Below, piece after piece: positions 23,475-36,128 of a stretch of 64,000 nt of DNA. Numbering within the stretch: position 1 is the stretch's first letter; every line of letters starts with the position of its first letter. The notes beneath the pieces are model-generated. The model was not told the origin of the DNA. It made no database searches and saw only the letters and a program-made list of their open reading frames with translations. Source of the stretch: Bombyx mori (lineage: Eukaryota; Arthropoda; Insecta; Lepidoptera; Bombycidae); assembly GCF_030269925.1 (NCBI RefSeq), contig NC_085123.1, positions 1,736,001-1,800,000 of the forward strand. The letters are read 5' to 3'. A program made the translations under genes and the position numbers.

Positions 23475-24440
23475 TATACGTATTTCCCGAACTAGTAATA
23501 CAGAAAATCATAGCAGCTTATATGGCATTACTATTAGTATTAACCACAATTCCAACTCAGCGGCTGTGAGTTTGGCAACCATTATCAGGAATTCGGATAT
23601 TGTTAATGACACTGTTACGAATACTGCAGAATACATTTTAAAATAAAATAATGCTGTTTCGTGTTATAAAAAGTGACATTGGATTCGATTAATGATTCTA
23701 GAACCTTGGTCTTCACTGAAGCGTCTCGGTAGATAGTGAGCAACTAAATATTGACTTCAGTTCAGTGAATTGAAAATGTAAATTTAATAGTTTTTTCTAC
23801 CTAATAACGAATATTTGTTGTTTTGTTGCAAGTGATCGTATGAGCCCACAGATTCGAATACAATTACCACCTGACGACACGGGATTAAAGTCTTAATTAT
23901 ATTGCACTATTTTCGCACCCTTCAACCCGGAACGTAAAACTGCTTGGTAATAGAAATATGTAGAATGTGGTGACTATTCATGCGTGCACTACCTCCTTAA
24001 AATCCATCAACACCTCTCTTGACTTGATAAGTGTTTCGCTAAATTCCCTAATCTATTACAATGTTTCACTTCTCAGATGAGTCAATGGGACGAATAGAAT
24101 AAAATTAGAAAGAATAAAAATTAGAAAAATAAAAAAAGGCATCTATGTTGATAAGTCTTCTATGAAGTTTCTGTCAGATGCTTCCTTTGTATACGAAAAA
24201 ACGAATGATCAAATATAGTAGAGGTTTCCCGATCACACTTACAGGAAGAAAAAGGATCGAACAATTATTATTTTGACCAATAAATAAAACGTTAATTATT
24301 ATGACTCATAATTACCACAGTATATAATTAATAACAGTTTCACGGTATTTTAAATTGAAAACCTATTATTATTATTATTGTAAACTTTCTAAGTATTTAA
24401 GTTATGACATTACTGCGATTTATTTTACACTATGTACGTT
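23475..24440. other. No gene seen
   Basis: AT-rich. Contains a short ATT simple repeat near 24366-24380 and no supported coding exon. Confidence 0.45.
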
Positions 24441-24444
24441 TCCC

Positions 24445-24618
24445 GGAGATTGTAGTTAGCACTTACGCCCTCACCAAACCTTGAGGCATAACTCGAAGCC
24501 CTAAAATACTTGCGCCCGCGGTTCAAAGTTGCGGATCAGTCCTACATACCCCACGCGCCACCTAGCCGTGGGGACCTCTTAGGAGGTTTGGTCCCTGGCC
24601 TGAAAAAAAAAGGAAAAA
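24445..24618 (+). repeat. R1-clade-like LINE 3' UTR end
   Basis: ccacctagccgtggggacct, cttaggaggtttggtccctg then a run of A (gaaaaaaaaaggaaaaaa). The GTGGGGACCTC..AGGAGGTTT signature is the reverse complement of the 3' end at 50977-51010. Confidence 0.5.
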
Positions 24619-25117
24619 ATACGTTAAAACCTTAATCTAACTATTCTTAAATCAAGCATGTCATTAAGAGGGTGCCACCGTGCCACCGACGATAGTGCGA
24701 CAACACTAATGACGTCACACGATTAGAAAAGAATTCAGAGAATACACAACCTTTTTAATAACGAAATAACAAAAAACAAGACGTCAGACCAAGCCATACG
24801 TTTCAACATACACAAAAACAATGAAACGCGAACTCCATCGGTTGCAGCTGTCTTTTTCGCACTCTACTCAAAAATGTTTTAAGAAAGAGATAGCAATATA
24901 ATTAATTAACAAATCCACCATTCAAATTTTCATCTAATTGTATGCAGAATATTTATTCGCTTGAGCTTATGATTTGGAACACAGTACACGTTGCGCGTAA
25001 AACTGTCAATGAAGTTATTCCATGCGGAAGGCGTTGCGATGCACAATTAAGCCGGTCAACAATTTATTGTTTGTTTTATTTCTTTTTCTTTTAAGTTACA
25101 ATCACGCTATTATTTAT

Positions 25118-25537
25118 ACTAGAGGTCCCGTAGTAGTCGAAATTTGCGACTATAATTGATTGGAATTGTAAGTTTGTACACTATTATGATTGTATTTTAT
25201 ACTTCTATAATCACAAATTTCGCCAAGACTACACTATAAAAAATATTAACAAAGACAAACAATATTTCATTTATTCTCAATTTGACAACAGACGTCAAGA
25301 ACAAAAGTTTGACAGTAAATAGTATGCATGCGTATGTGCGTCAAATACATGGTATATAGTGTGTGTAATGTTTTCTTTATTGATTTAATATATCTTTTAT
25401 GCATTATTTTAAAAAAAATATTGTGCACTTTTTCTCTATATTCTCTATAAGTGTGGAAAATTTCATACTCCTCCGTCCGCGCAATTTTCGTAAAAAGGGA
25501 TACAAAGTTTTTGCTTCACGTATTAATAATATATAGA
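25118..25537 (-). mobile_element. Helitron-like element, complete ends
   Basis: Minus strand begins TCTATATATTATTAATACGT and ends CTAGT (actag at 25118-25122). Internal cctccgtccgcgcaattttc also occurs at 13890-14047. Confidence 0.6.
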
Positions 25538-25754
25538 TTATGTATTGCATTCAAAGCGAACGCGTTTAGGACAATGCGCCTGTCTGTCCAAATGTCCACC
25601 CACGACATTTAAGAACCGTTCATTTCCAACTAAGTCTCAATAAGAGCCTGTTTTAGCACTGAAATACTACGCTTATAGTACTAGATATAGATTAGATATA
25701 GTTGTCGTTGCATTGATAACCCGCCCGATGCACTCATATCGAGCAATTTAATTT

Positions 25755-25875
25755 TTATTTTTTATTTTTTATTTATTGGGTACCATCATGTTATATACAT
25801 CAGCACAGAACATTACAGGTATCATATACATTGATTTCACACTAAATGCTAACACAATTACAGGTACCGACTGCA
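25755..25875 (-). repeat. LINE-type 3' end remnant
   Basis: Antisense A-rich tail (tttttatttattgggtacca) and a non-coding body tcagcacagaacattacagg. Typical LINE 3' tail layout; class uncertain. Confidence 0.35.
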
Positions 25876-25940
25876 TGCATAAAAAAAAGCGGTTCATTAT
25901 ATAAATAAATAAATAAAACTATACCGATAAAACTATACCA

Positions 25941-26009
25941 AAAAATTGCTTATCAGGATTTGAACACTGGTATAGTTAACCAGTGTTCAAATCCTGATAA
26001 GCAATTTTT
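25941..26009. repeat. Perfect inverted repeat, 30-base arms, 9-base loop
   Basis: Arms 25941-25970 and 25980-26009 are exact reverse complements around loop tatagttaa. The right arm contains the B-box-like tgttcaaatcc and ends in ttttt. Confidence 0.85.
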
Positions 26010-26019
26010 GCAGTTTTTG

Positions 26020-26740
26020 TTTTTTAAATGTAATTGTTATAATGACATATAATTCAGTAAAAATGTAATTCGGTTAATCTATTTAAGGAAAATATATATT
26101 TTTTGCTTAAAAGTTACAAAGGCTTTATATAAAAGCTACATAAAAAGGTTTTTCTTTACAGAAATGTATTTTTTTATCTAACTCCATGTTCCAAAGCGGT
26201 TAATACGTACCTAAATGTCTTCTTTTTAAAAATTACAACACGAGAGGAGTCACCTTCATTGGGACCTCTACCCCTAGAAAAAGAGTTTAAAGAGAAATAT
26301 TGTTACAATGACGACATCTTTGAACCGGCAACCAGTGCAATTCAATGCAGAATTTACAGCATAATAATCACTTTAAAAAATTATTATACAATTTTAGCGC
26401 ATTACACAATGACGCATTGAAAGATTCACTGACGCGCGGCTTCTTGTTTTTGCAACCGACAATATTTATCTTTAGTCAGCGAATCATATTTTCTGTTTAC
26501 TTTGGAAATGGATACTAATTTTTGTTGACTCTGCAACCGGTCTGAGAATCATGCATGATCGACATGAATGCGTTCAAAAATCATTCATCCGAATACGATC
26601 TAACTCGGTGCAGTTGTGGTTAACTGTGTAGGGAAGCTTTCTGTCCCAGTAATAAAGTGAATCGTGGTAATAATAAAAATTATAATGCTTAAAAGACAGT
26701 GACAACCCAGAGTGATAGTTAGTCGTCGGGTTTTACAAAG
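26020..26740. other. No gene seen
   Basis: AT-rich intergenic sequence without a recognisable exon or repeat. Confidence 0.4.
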
Positions 26741-26744
26741 CAAT

Positions 26745-26955
26745 TTACTAGTGGTAGGACCTCTTGTGAGTCAGCACGGTAGGTACCACCACCCTGCCTA
26801 TTTCTGCCGTGAAGCAGTAATGCGTTTCGGTTTGAAGAGTGGGGCAGCCATCGTACTGTTACGACTGAGACCTTACAACTCTACGTCGCAAGGTGGGTGG
26901 CAACATTTACCATGTCTATAGACTCCAGTATCACCAGATAAGTAACACCTGATGA
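26745..26955 (+). repeat. Bm1-type SINE, truncated at both ends
   Basis: From actagtggtaggacctcttg to acacctgatgagccat. It lacks the terminal A-rich tail. Confidence 0.75.
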
Positions 26956-27337
26956 GCCATATTTTGATATTTGGGGTAGATGAACCCGATCGCTTGAAGT
27001 ATTACTGCCTTGCAGCATTTAATTGTTCTTACGTTTTGAGGGGTTTTTATTGCCGCGATACCAAACACCTCTCAACTAAAGGCTCCGGCAAAACTGAACA
27101 TCAAATGAACCGTCATCTCGTCTGGATTGGTACACAAAACGAAAGTGTATACGTTTACCTAATGTCACAGCCAAGTGTGCTAAGTTCCAACTACTTAACA
27201 ATTGAAATCAACAATGCACATTAGTGAACACGTGTTAACATGGTATACTGTTTCCTATTTTTAAAACAACAATAGTACTATGATGTGATGAATTCTCTCG
27301 GTTTTTTTTTAAATAATCCATTGCAAAAGATATTTGA

Positions 27338-27620
27338 CTGACTTAGCGGTGCAGTTATCAGCGCCACAGACTATTGCATCGAGGGTCGTGGGTTCGAATC
27401 CCACATTGTGTGAGGAAAAGGAGGTGTGTTTGCTCTTTGTCTGGGTGTTTATTAGCTATATTTGCATATATTTAAACATAAATAAGTATGTTTATCAGTC
27501 TCTGGTATCCATAACACACGGTTATCCTAAATTCGGAATCCGGAAGACCGTGTATGATTTGCTCTCAGCTATTCCCATTATTTGTCTACTATATTTAATT
27601 CAAATCTTATTAATCAAACA
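27338..27620 (+). repeat. tRNA-derived SINE (second family)
   Basis: Head ttagcggtgcagttatcagc and B box GGTTCGAATCC at 27391-27401 resemble a tRNA gene, but the acceptor stem does not pair and a SINE body (gtctgggtgtttattagcta, gtctctggtatccataac) follows. A second copy lies inverted at 55062-55265. Confidence 0.7.
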
Positions 27621-27624
27621 ATAT

Positions 27625-28510
27625 TTAAGTATTTTTATTTATCAAATTTACAATTTTTAAAAAGCACTATAAAATATATTGCCACTGATGGCGATGTCTG
27701 CAAAACAAGCTACCAGTGGTTAGGACTCCAGAGTGAGAAACCTCACTGCCCGCGCTTTATCAAGGATAATTGCTTTCTGTACCAGGCCCCTAACCCGTTA
27801 TTATTATGAGACACATGTTCCATGTTTGTTATTTTATTTTTGTTAATCAAATACTACTGTTATGGTAACATAATGTATAACGTCAATCTGAAGAATCAAC
27901 CAAAGCTCCTTTAAAATTTGTCGCTAGTTTACTGCATAGTGCTCGAAGGATCAAACAAGCAGAACGACAAAGAAAACTCTTTTAAACGCTAAGACAGCTG
28001 AACTTAAGACTTTTTTATTAGTAAATATCCTGAAATTACTTCGATTTAATTTTCACATCTAGTATAAAACTTTTACAGATTAATTCAAAGAATCAAACTC
28101 AGAACTTTCAGCTTATCTTAGTAGTTATTAATGAATTATGCAATTAAAATGTATAACAAACAACGGAGTTCGTAATTCGAGCAATAAGCCTTATAAGAGA
28201 ACCAAAGGATTTTAAACTCTTAAAGAAAACATCGTGCTATGTTTTAAGAGTTTTGTCTTTGAGAAAGTTTGGTCTAAATACCAAACGACGCTTAGCGGGT
28301 ATAGATAGCTATTTGTTTGAGATTTTATTTAAATAACAATTATGTATGAACCAAAGAATTAGAGTTTTGATGTAACTGCATAATTGTTTTATGTTGTATT
28401 CTCTCCAGTTACTTGTGTTACAGTTACATCCATAAGCATTACCGCTGACTTATAAATTCGCTGACATATTAAAGTAAAAGACAGCATACTACGCAAGCGG
28501 TCAATATTAT
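27625..28510. other. No gene seen
   Basis: AT-rich sequence with no supported exon and no named repeat. Confidence 0.4.
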
Positions 28511-28522
28511 TTTTATTAATAT

Positions 28523-28788
28523 ATTTTATTATTGCTTAGATGAGTGGCCGAGCTCATAGCCCACCTGGTGTTAAGTGGTTACTGGAGCCCATAGACATCT
28601 ACAACGTAAATGCGCCACGCACCTTGAGATATAAGTTCTAAGGTCTCAGTGTAGTTACAACGGCTGCCCCGCTCTTCAAACCGAAACGCATTACTGCTTC
28701 ACGGCTGAAATAGGCAGGGTGGTGGTACCTACCCGTGCGGACTCACAAGAGGTCCTACCACCAGTATTCACAAGAGGTCCTACCACAG
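28523..28788 (-). repeat. Bm1-type SINE with short tandem duplication at its end
   Basis: From tattgcttagatgagtggcc to ggtcctaccaccagta, after which tcacaagaggtcctaccac is repeated once (28769-28787). Confidence 0.84.
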
Positions 28789-28962
28789 GATAATTCGAGA
28801 GCTGAAAGGCAAATTGGTTTAAGCGACATTTTTAAAAAGCTACCATAGGAAAACCATTTAAAGTTTAAAATTTGGAAAAAAATAACAAAAAACTTCTTCA
28901 GATATTTAAATGGAGTAAACTCAATTGAAGTTCTATTAAAAACATCGAATTGTTGATACTAA

Positions 28963-29250
28963 TCTTCTTTATATATAAAAATGAACTCGTTAGTCTCGCT
29001 AAAACTCGAGAACGGCTGGACCGATTTGACTAATTTTGGTCTTGAATGATTTGTGGAAGTCCAGAGAAGGTTTAAAAGGTAGATAAATATGAAAATGCTC
29101 GGAATTAAATGAAAATAACAATTTTGTTTTCCTTTTGATGTGTCCCCCGTCGGACGGATCCCTTTTGTTTGTTTTAAGTTTATTTTATACAAAAGTTTAG
29201 GGCTTTTATTTATCGATTGAGGCACTACGAAGTCTGCCGGGTCAGCTAGT
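28963..29250 (+). mobile_element. Helitron-like element, complete ends
   Basis: TC-start followed by tttatatataaaaatgaact; ends ctgccgggtcagctagt at 29250. Same family as 22927-23177, with an additional segment gacggatcccttttgtttgt. Confidence 0.65.
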
Positions 29251-29525
29251 ACCAAATAAAAAGGACCTTTGATTATAAAGCTAAATAAAAAGCGAAATGC
29301 CGCTTAAATCAAATAAACTTTCACCCTTCGATATAATTAATGTATTTATTTCAAAGAAAGAAGACAGAACAGCTTATATTCACAAAATAGAATAACAAAT
29401 CGGAAACACAAAGCTAATATATTATAACAATAAAGTTCGTCACCAATAAAAAAAAGTTTAATTATTAGAGAAACAAAAAGGATGAAGCGTGATAATAATG
29501 GATTTAAATGCGAAAGAAGAACTCA

Positions 29526-29637
29526 TGTCTCAAAGTGGGTGGGGGCATTTTCGTTGTAGATGTCTATGGGCTCCGGAAACCACTTAAGACCAGGTGGGCT
29601 GTGAGCTCGTCCATCCATCTAAGCAATAAACAAAAAT
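29526..29637 (+). repeat. Bm1-type SINE, 3' part only
   Basis: From tgtctcaaagtgggtggggg to ccatctaagcaataaacaaa. Confidence 0.78.
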
Positions 29638-30019
29638 AAGAGAAAGTACCCGTTTAGTGCCCTTCTAAGACCTACCACCCCTCAAATGTGCCACACTTAA
29701 GTACTCTACTTAACTTATTTTCTCACAAAGGGAATAATGCAAACGGTTCCGAACTTAATACTCGTTAAAGCACTTGAGGTCTCGCTTGTTTCTAAGCAAC
29801 TTTGAATAACTTAAACATTCTCGGTTAAGTTCACGCGAGCTTCGAGCTAATTAGGTACTTAGGTTTTAAATTTAATTTTACTGAAGTGAAAGAGTCCATA
29901 GCACTCATATTACGTTGGGAAGACTTACTTTTTTATAGACATCAGCAAATGTCCCTCACCCGACGTGTGACGCAAGTTGAAAGTCTCGATCATATTATTT
30001 GGGGGGATAGAAGAATTTG

Positions 30020-30262
30020 AGACTTAAAAGATGATTGAGAATGAGGTTGTTAAGGAAGTTTTAACTATGAATGTGGAAGGCTTTAGAGGAAGAGGTAGAC
30101 CTAATAAAAAATGGATGGATTGTTTGAAAGACGATATGTGTAAAAGGGAGTGAGCGAAGAAGTGGTATATGATAGAGGAGTATGGAAAGAGAAGACATAT
30201 TGCGCCGACCCCATGTGACTGGGAGAAGGGCAGGAGAATGATGAGTGATGAAAATGATTGAG
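30020..30262 (+). pseudogene. RTE-type LINE ORF C-terminus, broken
   Basis: Frame pieces give NVEGFRGRGRPNKKWMDCLK and, after a stop, KKWYMIEEYGKRRHIAPTP. Same protein end as 14615-14860. Confidence 0.6.
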
Positions 30263-30385
30263 AAGAAATTGTTGCCACTATGGTTGGGTGATCGGAATTT
30301 TAGTTAAACAGAACGGGGTACTGATCTTAGTCGTTTCCCTACTCCCCGGAAGACTAACCAGATCAGTTTATTTTTGATTGTCCTT

Positions 30386-30628
30386 TTTTTTATATTGCTC
30401 AGATGGGTGGACGAGCTCACGGTATACTTGGTGTCAAGTAGTTACTAGAGACATCTACAACGTAAGTGCCGCATCCATCTTGAGACATGAGTTCTAAGGT
30501 CTCAGTTTTTAAAGTACAACGTCTGCCCCACCCTTCAAACCGAAACGCGTTACTGTTACACCGCAGAAATAGGCAGGGTGGTGGTACCTACCCGTGCGGA
30601 CTCACAAGACTTCCTACCACCAATAGAA
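30386..30628 (-). repeat. Bm1-type SINE, diverged
   Basis: From ttgctcagatgggtggacga to gacttcctaccaccaataga. Confidence 0.8.
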
Positions 30629-31129
30629 TTATTAATATTACAGTTCTATTCCATGCTCCACATTAACTTTGATTTTCCTCATTTTCAGTTGAAAATACAT
30701 TTAGAAAATTAATCCAACTAAAAGGTTCTTTGGCTTTAACGCAAGCCAAAACATTTCAAGTTTCCATTAGCTTTAAAGTTCAAAGAAAGCTGAACGCTGC
30801 AGTTACAATACCGCAGTGCGGATGGAGGCTTAAAGCATTGAGCTATAGCTATATTGAAAGCTCTCGGAGCTTAGAGGGCTTTCGATGTGAACACAAGATT
30901 TTAAATGCGGCGTGTATCATTAATTACCGTTAATTGTTTTAAGAAGATCGCTACTGAAACTGTGAGCTGGCAGGACTATTTGCAGCGGTGTTGATATTTT
31001 TTCAAGGAACATTGTCTGAAGTGGCAGTCCTTCGAGTCTTCTTGTACACTTATGCAGACACGTTTTGGGCTTCTGAGCAATCCACTTTGCTCAGGATTTA
31101 GCTCCATGCCTAATAGGGCAGGTGTGATG

Positions 31130-31494
31130 AGTTTTTTTTGTTGCTTGTATGAGTGGACGAGCTCACAGCCCACCTGGTGTTAAGGGGTTACTGGAGCCCA
31201 TAGACATCTACAACGTAAATGCGCCACCCATTAGGTAGGCAGCGGCTTGGCTCTGCCCCTGGCATTGCTGATGTCCATGGGCGACGGTAACCGCTCACCA
31301 TCAGGTGGGCCGTGTGCTCGTCTGCCTACAAGGGCAATAATCCACCTTGAGATATAAGTTCTAAGGTCTCAAGTATAGTTACAACAGCTGACCCACCCTT
31401 CAAACCGAAACGCATTACTGCTCCACGCGAGAAATAGGCAAGGTAGTGGTACCTACCCATGCGGACTCACAAGAGATACTACCACCAGTAAAAG
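31130..31494 (-). repeat. Bm1-type SINE interrupted by a LINE 3' end
   Basis: Halves 31130-31229 (ends gcgccaccca) and 31343-31494 (starts ccaccttgagatataagttc) join exactly into the SINE consensus, with cca duplicated at the break. Confidence 0.8.
31230..31342 (+). repeat. CR1-like LINE 3' end nested in a SINE
   Basis: gcagcggcttggctctgccc, catgggcgacggtaaccgct, gtgctcgtctgcctacaagg, ending ggcaataat. It is a 113-bp severely 5'-truncated insertion. Confidence 0.75.
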
Positions 31495-31800
31495 TAAGTG
31501 ATGTGAATATATACTTATATATATAACAATGATGATGATGATTAAGAATGATGAAATGGACGTTAGTAGTGCTTCCGATGTAGTGCAAGGAATGAATGGT
31601 TCCCCTCTGATGACTTGAGGGTATTCTTTCTTCTGTATTTCGTCGTTCGTATACATTTATAGCTGTAAATAAATTAAACAACCAACTAATGAAGTGAATA
31701 CTAAACTAAGTAACCCAACTAATAAAGAACAAAAATTTATTACAATCAAACAGAAAATACATTGTATTATTGACTAGTAGCTAGACCATAGTCTTTAGTC

Positions 31801-31850
31801 ATTATCCTAAGGAACTGTTGTGCCATAGCACAACAACTCCTAAGGGTAAT
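31801..31850. repeat. Imperfect palindrome
   Basis: attatcctaaggaactgttg and caacaactcctaagggtaat are reverse complements with three mismatches, around a short centre. Confidence 0.5.
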
Positions 31851-31916
31851 AGGCAGGGAAAAATACTTGACCTCCTTGAAATGGCATTCATGATGTTTCG
31901 TCTCAAAAACAGGCGG

Positions 31917-32012
31917 TATTTATTTATTTATTTATTTATAACTTCATATACTAGAAAGTATAAAGGCGGACTTAATGCCATAGGCATTCTCTAACAGTCT
32001 GCCTTAGGGGAG
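31917..32012 (-). repeat. LINE-type 3' end remnant with TTTA tail
   Basis: tatttatttatttatttata leads into aaggcggacttaatgccata and cagtctgccttaggggagt, a layout seen in lepidopteran LINE 3' ends. Class uncertain. Confidence 0.4.
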
Positions 32013-32259
32013 TGCAGAGATGAATCTTGGTAGGTGTAGTGTGAAGGTGATATTACATAAACATATGTGTATATGTAACATACATAATATTTATAGATAC
32101 AAATACTCGTACTTAAATAAATACATATTACTGTATCTACCCCATGTATCTATCCGAATAGACACAGTACACCCATCTCTAATAAATAACTTAATAGAAG
32201 GAGAAGCTGAGACAGCGACTGCAGAAAAGTATGAAAATAAATATTGGACGGACGTCATT

Positions 32260-32950
32260 GTAAATTAAGAAAGCTTGATGAGCGATAATTAAAATTATAA
32301 AAATTGTTCGATATCCAATAGAAATATGTCGTAATTAGCGAAATAACTTTTTGGAAATAAGTCTGTTTCTTTTTTTAAATATCAGTATTCAATTTATCAT
32401 TGACAAAACAAAAGATAAAACGTAAATATATAAACACAATTGAATCAAAATCTTGAGGTGTCAGTAATTAAGGTTGAATTTCGATCACTGAGCTAATATC
32501 AGTTAATTCCAAAACGCGCACTACAATAAATTAATGGCTCAATTTCAGATATAACGCTAAACGTCCAACAATACTGTTAAAAGCGAATGATGAAATCGAT
32601 TGCTGCACGTTGGACCGCCGTATTTGACTACTATTAATGTGACGTACTATTAATCTTATTACTATATGTACTTGAAGTACCGATTCGATACCGGATCGAA
32701 GTCAGTTGTTTTGTTATATAACATACGGTATGGTACGGTATATTTGTGGCGTGTGTGGGGACTTATGAGAGAGTCCTGGCTTGCGACTTTTGAATCACGT
32801 TGAAGATTTACTTAGCACCAACTTTTTATAAATTCATTTAACTTGAAGAGATTTGAAAACAATTTTACGGCTCAATCACGCTTTTACAATTTTCATTTTG
32901 TGATTTCGTACTTTTCGATAGCCGTGTTTGAATATAAATATGGCATACGT
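32260..32950. other. No gene seen
   Basis: AT-rich intergenic sequence, no supported exon. Confidence 0.4.
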
Positions 32951-32954
32951 TTTC

Positions 32955-33215
32955 CAGACAGATTTCCACGATCAAGGAACAGCTTCGTGTAACAAAAATC
33001 AAACCCGCATAATTTGCGTTATCCATCAGTGATAGTAGAGCATCATATAAGCCCGCACGGGTAGGTACCACACCTTATCCACTACTGCCACGAAGCAGTA
33101 ACGCATTCCAGTTCGTAGTGCCGAATAGCCTATATACAAAATGCATTGAATCCAAATTATGATGTCAATAGGCTCCGGTAACCATTTAACACCAGGCGAA
33201 TTGTAAGTTCATTAA
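32955..33215 (+). repeat. Old, diverged Bm1-type SINE
   Basis: gacagatttccacgatcaag, gcccgcacgggtaggtacca, gccacgaagcagtaacgcat and ggctccggtaaccatttaac keep the SINE order with about a quarter of bases changed. Confidence 0.6.
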
Positions 33216-33624
33216 TCTTATACTAAATATTTAAAAAATCCCCAGAAAAAAAAGAAACGTTTGGCACTCGGGGACTGCCGCGGTAAAGCTATTGCAAAGC
33301 ATTTTTTATCAAAATGGTAGGCGGAGTGAGAGTGTTAGGTTTTATTTTCGTTACGGAATTTCTTGATTCGGCCGCCGCGCTCCAAGCCCGCGATAAAAGC
33401 TCTGTAATATCTTTAAAAAAAAAAAACAATATTTTTACGACAATTTCTATTTGCAAATAGGTAAGTTTCTATGGAAAGCTTTAGAGCCAAACTTTATAAT
33501 TCACGTTCAGATAAACTTTACACTTTTCAAACAACAAAACATTTAAATTTACATAAACAATATGAATATTGAATGTGTTATAAATTGGTGATATACACAA
33601 TGCGATAATCATCTAGACACTGCA

Positions 33625-33800
33625 TCCGAAGCCCGCCCAGATGGCACCGGTTAGAATGGTCTATCCTACGGAATACCCCGCTGGGTCAGAACCAGCGTGG
33701 GTCGAGGATAGCCGGCCCTCCATCACCCGGATGCTCTTGCATAAAACGCGTGCAGAGCAGCTTGCACGTCGTCTTCTTAGGCCCCCTTCGCCGGTCCCCA
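33625..33800 (-). repeat. R1-clade-like LINE 3' fragment, diverged
   Basis: gaataccccgctgggtcaga and accagcgtgggtcg align with gaataccccgctggaccaaa at 51324-51343. Short and degenerate. Confidence 0.4.
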
Positions 33801-34064
33801 GGACACTGCAATAGCAATAAACAGAGAATGGTCCCGGAATGGTTTGGTGGACGATAACCCCATCCTCTTTGATTGTTATGTTAAGATTAATCGTTCCAAT
33901 TGTGTCAAGTGCTGAATGAATTTGTTGTTGATCGAATATATTTGGTGTAGCCCAATTACTGTTGATTGAATTGTTTCATTGGATACATGGTGCAAATATT
34001 AAATTCTAATTTACATTACGATATTCTGAACGATAGTTAAATTCAATTCTTATATCATCAATCA

Positions 34065-34305
34065 ATGGTGTTAGGACGTATTGTGCACTGGTAGGTGCCA
34101 CCACCTTACCTATTTCGGCCGTGAAGCAGTAATGCGTTTTGGTTTAAAGGGTAGGGCAGCCGTTGTAACTATACTTGAAACCTTAGAACTTATATCTCAA
34201 GGTGGGTGGCGGAATTTACGTGGTAGATGTCTATGGGCTCCGGTTACCACTTAACACCAGGTGGGCTGTGAGCACGTCCACCTATATATCCAATAAAAAT
34301 AATAT
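34065..34305 (+). repeat. Bm1-type SINE, 5'-truncated
   Basis: From ggtgttaggacgtattgtgc to ccacctatatatccaataaa. Confidence 0.8.
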
Positions 34306-34309
34306 GTAA

Positions 34310-35430
34310 GAAGGCTTATATATTGTATCATTCCCGTATAATATTGTTTGTTTGAAGAAGTGATTACTAAAAGAATTTTGCACTTTCTAAAATTATGAAT
34401 CTTGAATCTTTACTTCACTTTTGTATGTTTTAAACAAATAAGAATCACTATTTACAAATATCTCCGGTCCTTCAAATTGTTGGCAAAAAATAAACTAAAT
34501 ACTTTCGCCGTATCTTGGTGGAGGAAATACGGAATACGATATGTCCTTGTCGACTTTTTAAGGAGATGAATATCAAGCTTCGGTTCGGTTCGCCTTATGT
34601 GAACAGAAGGCAGTAAGCTTTTTAAGCACTCATTCTCAAAGTTTCTCCTCTCGTGCTTTTCCACTAATAGTTACTTATATGTATTTAGTCTTGAAGTAAA
34701 CAGGGAAAGTGTTAACCGTTTTGCGACCTAAGTCTAGGAAAAGTTGTTAGAAAGTAGTCATATTATGTTCATGAAGATAATTTCATATGTCATTAATGTC
34801 ATATGAATAGAGTATTTTGTTTTGCGACGGATAATCTCAGGTTTATTCTCTTAAAATAAACTGTTAACTTATACAAATATATACATAATGATATCAAATA
34901 CTCCAGACAATGAAACATTTAAATGCGTTTTCTGTATTATAAATACGAATTTATTGACAATATAAAACTATAATAATTTAATCTAACGAAATATTCACTC
35001 ACCTGTAATATAAATACGTTGTCTCAAAAAGAAAGGTCAGTGAGATGGATTGCAAAGTAAAAGAATGTAATTAGTTTATCAGACAGAAGAAATAAATAAA
35101 AAATGGGGTATTTACTTCAATTTATGTTGTTTCAAACCTTATTTAAGTAACATTTTAAGTTTAAGTTTAAGTAACTTATGTAACAAAATTATATACATAT
35201 TATACAAATTGACTTTCATGTCGGTGAAGATGGAGAGAGTTCACTACCCACCTGGTTCAATGTTCTCCTACACATTGGAGTGGAACGAATTGCTTTGTAC
35301 CATAAATCCTGCTAGAGAGTTGTTGGTCAATAACACCGCCCCACTCTTTCTATGGGTAAATAAAGATGACTAAGAAATTCTCCTTTTTACTGAATCACGG
35401 ATAGCCTCAAGATTCTACTCCAATTTCACC
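34310..35430. other. No gene seen
   Basis: AT-rich. A 70-codon minus frame at 34452-34664 has no recognisable feature and no clear splice context. Confidence 0.4.
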
Positions 35431-35439
35431 GGTTTGAAA

Positions 35440-35610
35440 GGCGAATTCACGGGACTTAACTTGAGAAACTTTGCAAACATCTGCTCTAGTAAGAGTAGAG
35501 CTTCTCTGTATCTACCATCGGATCAGAATCAAGACCCACTGAGAAGATCAGGCAACAAACTGTTTTCTATGAGAACGGGTACCGATGCTTAGAATGCCTA
35601 AAGGCAATGT
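35440..35610 (-). repeat. Old Jockey-type LINE 3' fragment
   Basis: gtatctaccatcggatcaga and cccactgagaagatcaggca are diverged forms of the family segment at 1533-1805. Confidence 0.4.
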
Positions 35611-36128
35611 ACAAGATGCAGCAGTGTAACCGAAAATTTCAGCAGAGAATTCCCTTGGAGTTAATTGTTATTCACACGTAGTTTTGAGGTAGCATTCACA
35701 TCTGAATACACTTTCAGATTGTTACGAGATCGCCCAATAAATGAACTTCCCAAGAAAATATAAGTCTACCATCCAACATGGAAGCCTACGCAACATATTT
35801 TAGCTTTAAATATAAATGTTTGTAATTCCAGCGAATGATTATGATTACGTAACAAGTATTTACTATTTGCGAAACATTTGACTGTCAATTACATGTTGAA
35901 GTGACATTTAAGACCATCTGCAATAAATAATAATCATTATTATTACTTCTGACATCAATAATGTAATCATTCTGAATGTATAATATTAATTATCATTGTC
36001 AGTTTTTATCCTATTGACTTTCATAATAAGAACCGTTCGCTAGAGTGAGGTAAAGTCTCCTTGGAAATGATAGGCATTTTTGGTTTTTTGGTACGGCAGG
36101 TACAACGCTGCTGATGGTCGTGCTAATG

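Noticed and set aside
27338..27415. A tRNA gene (good B box, anticodon-like region).
   Set aside because: Acceptor stem does not pair and a SINE body follows; an inverted copy at 55062-55265 shows it is a tRNA-derived SINE.
31801..31850. Palindrome as a transcription terminator or small-RNA precursor.
   Set aside because: Three mismatches and no transcription context; more likely part of an unidentified repeat.
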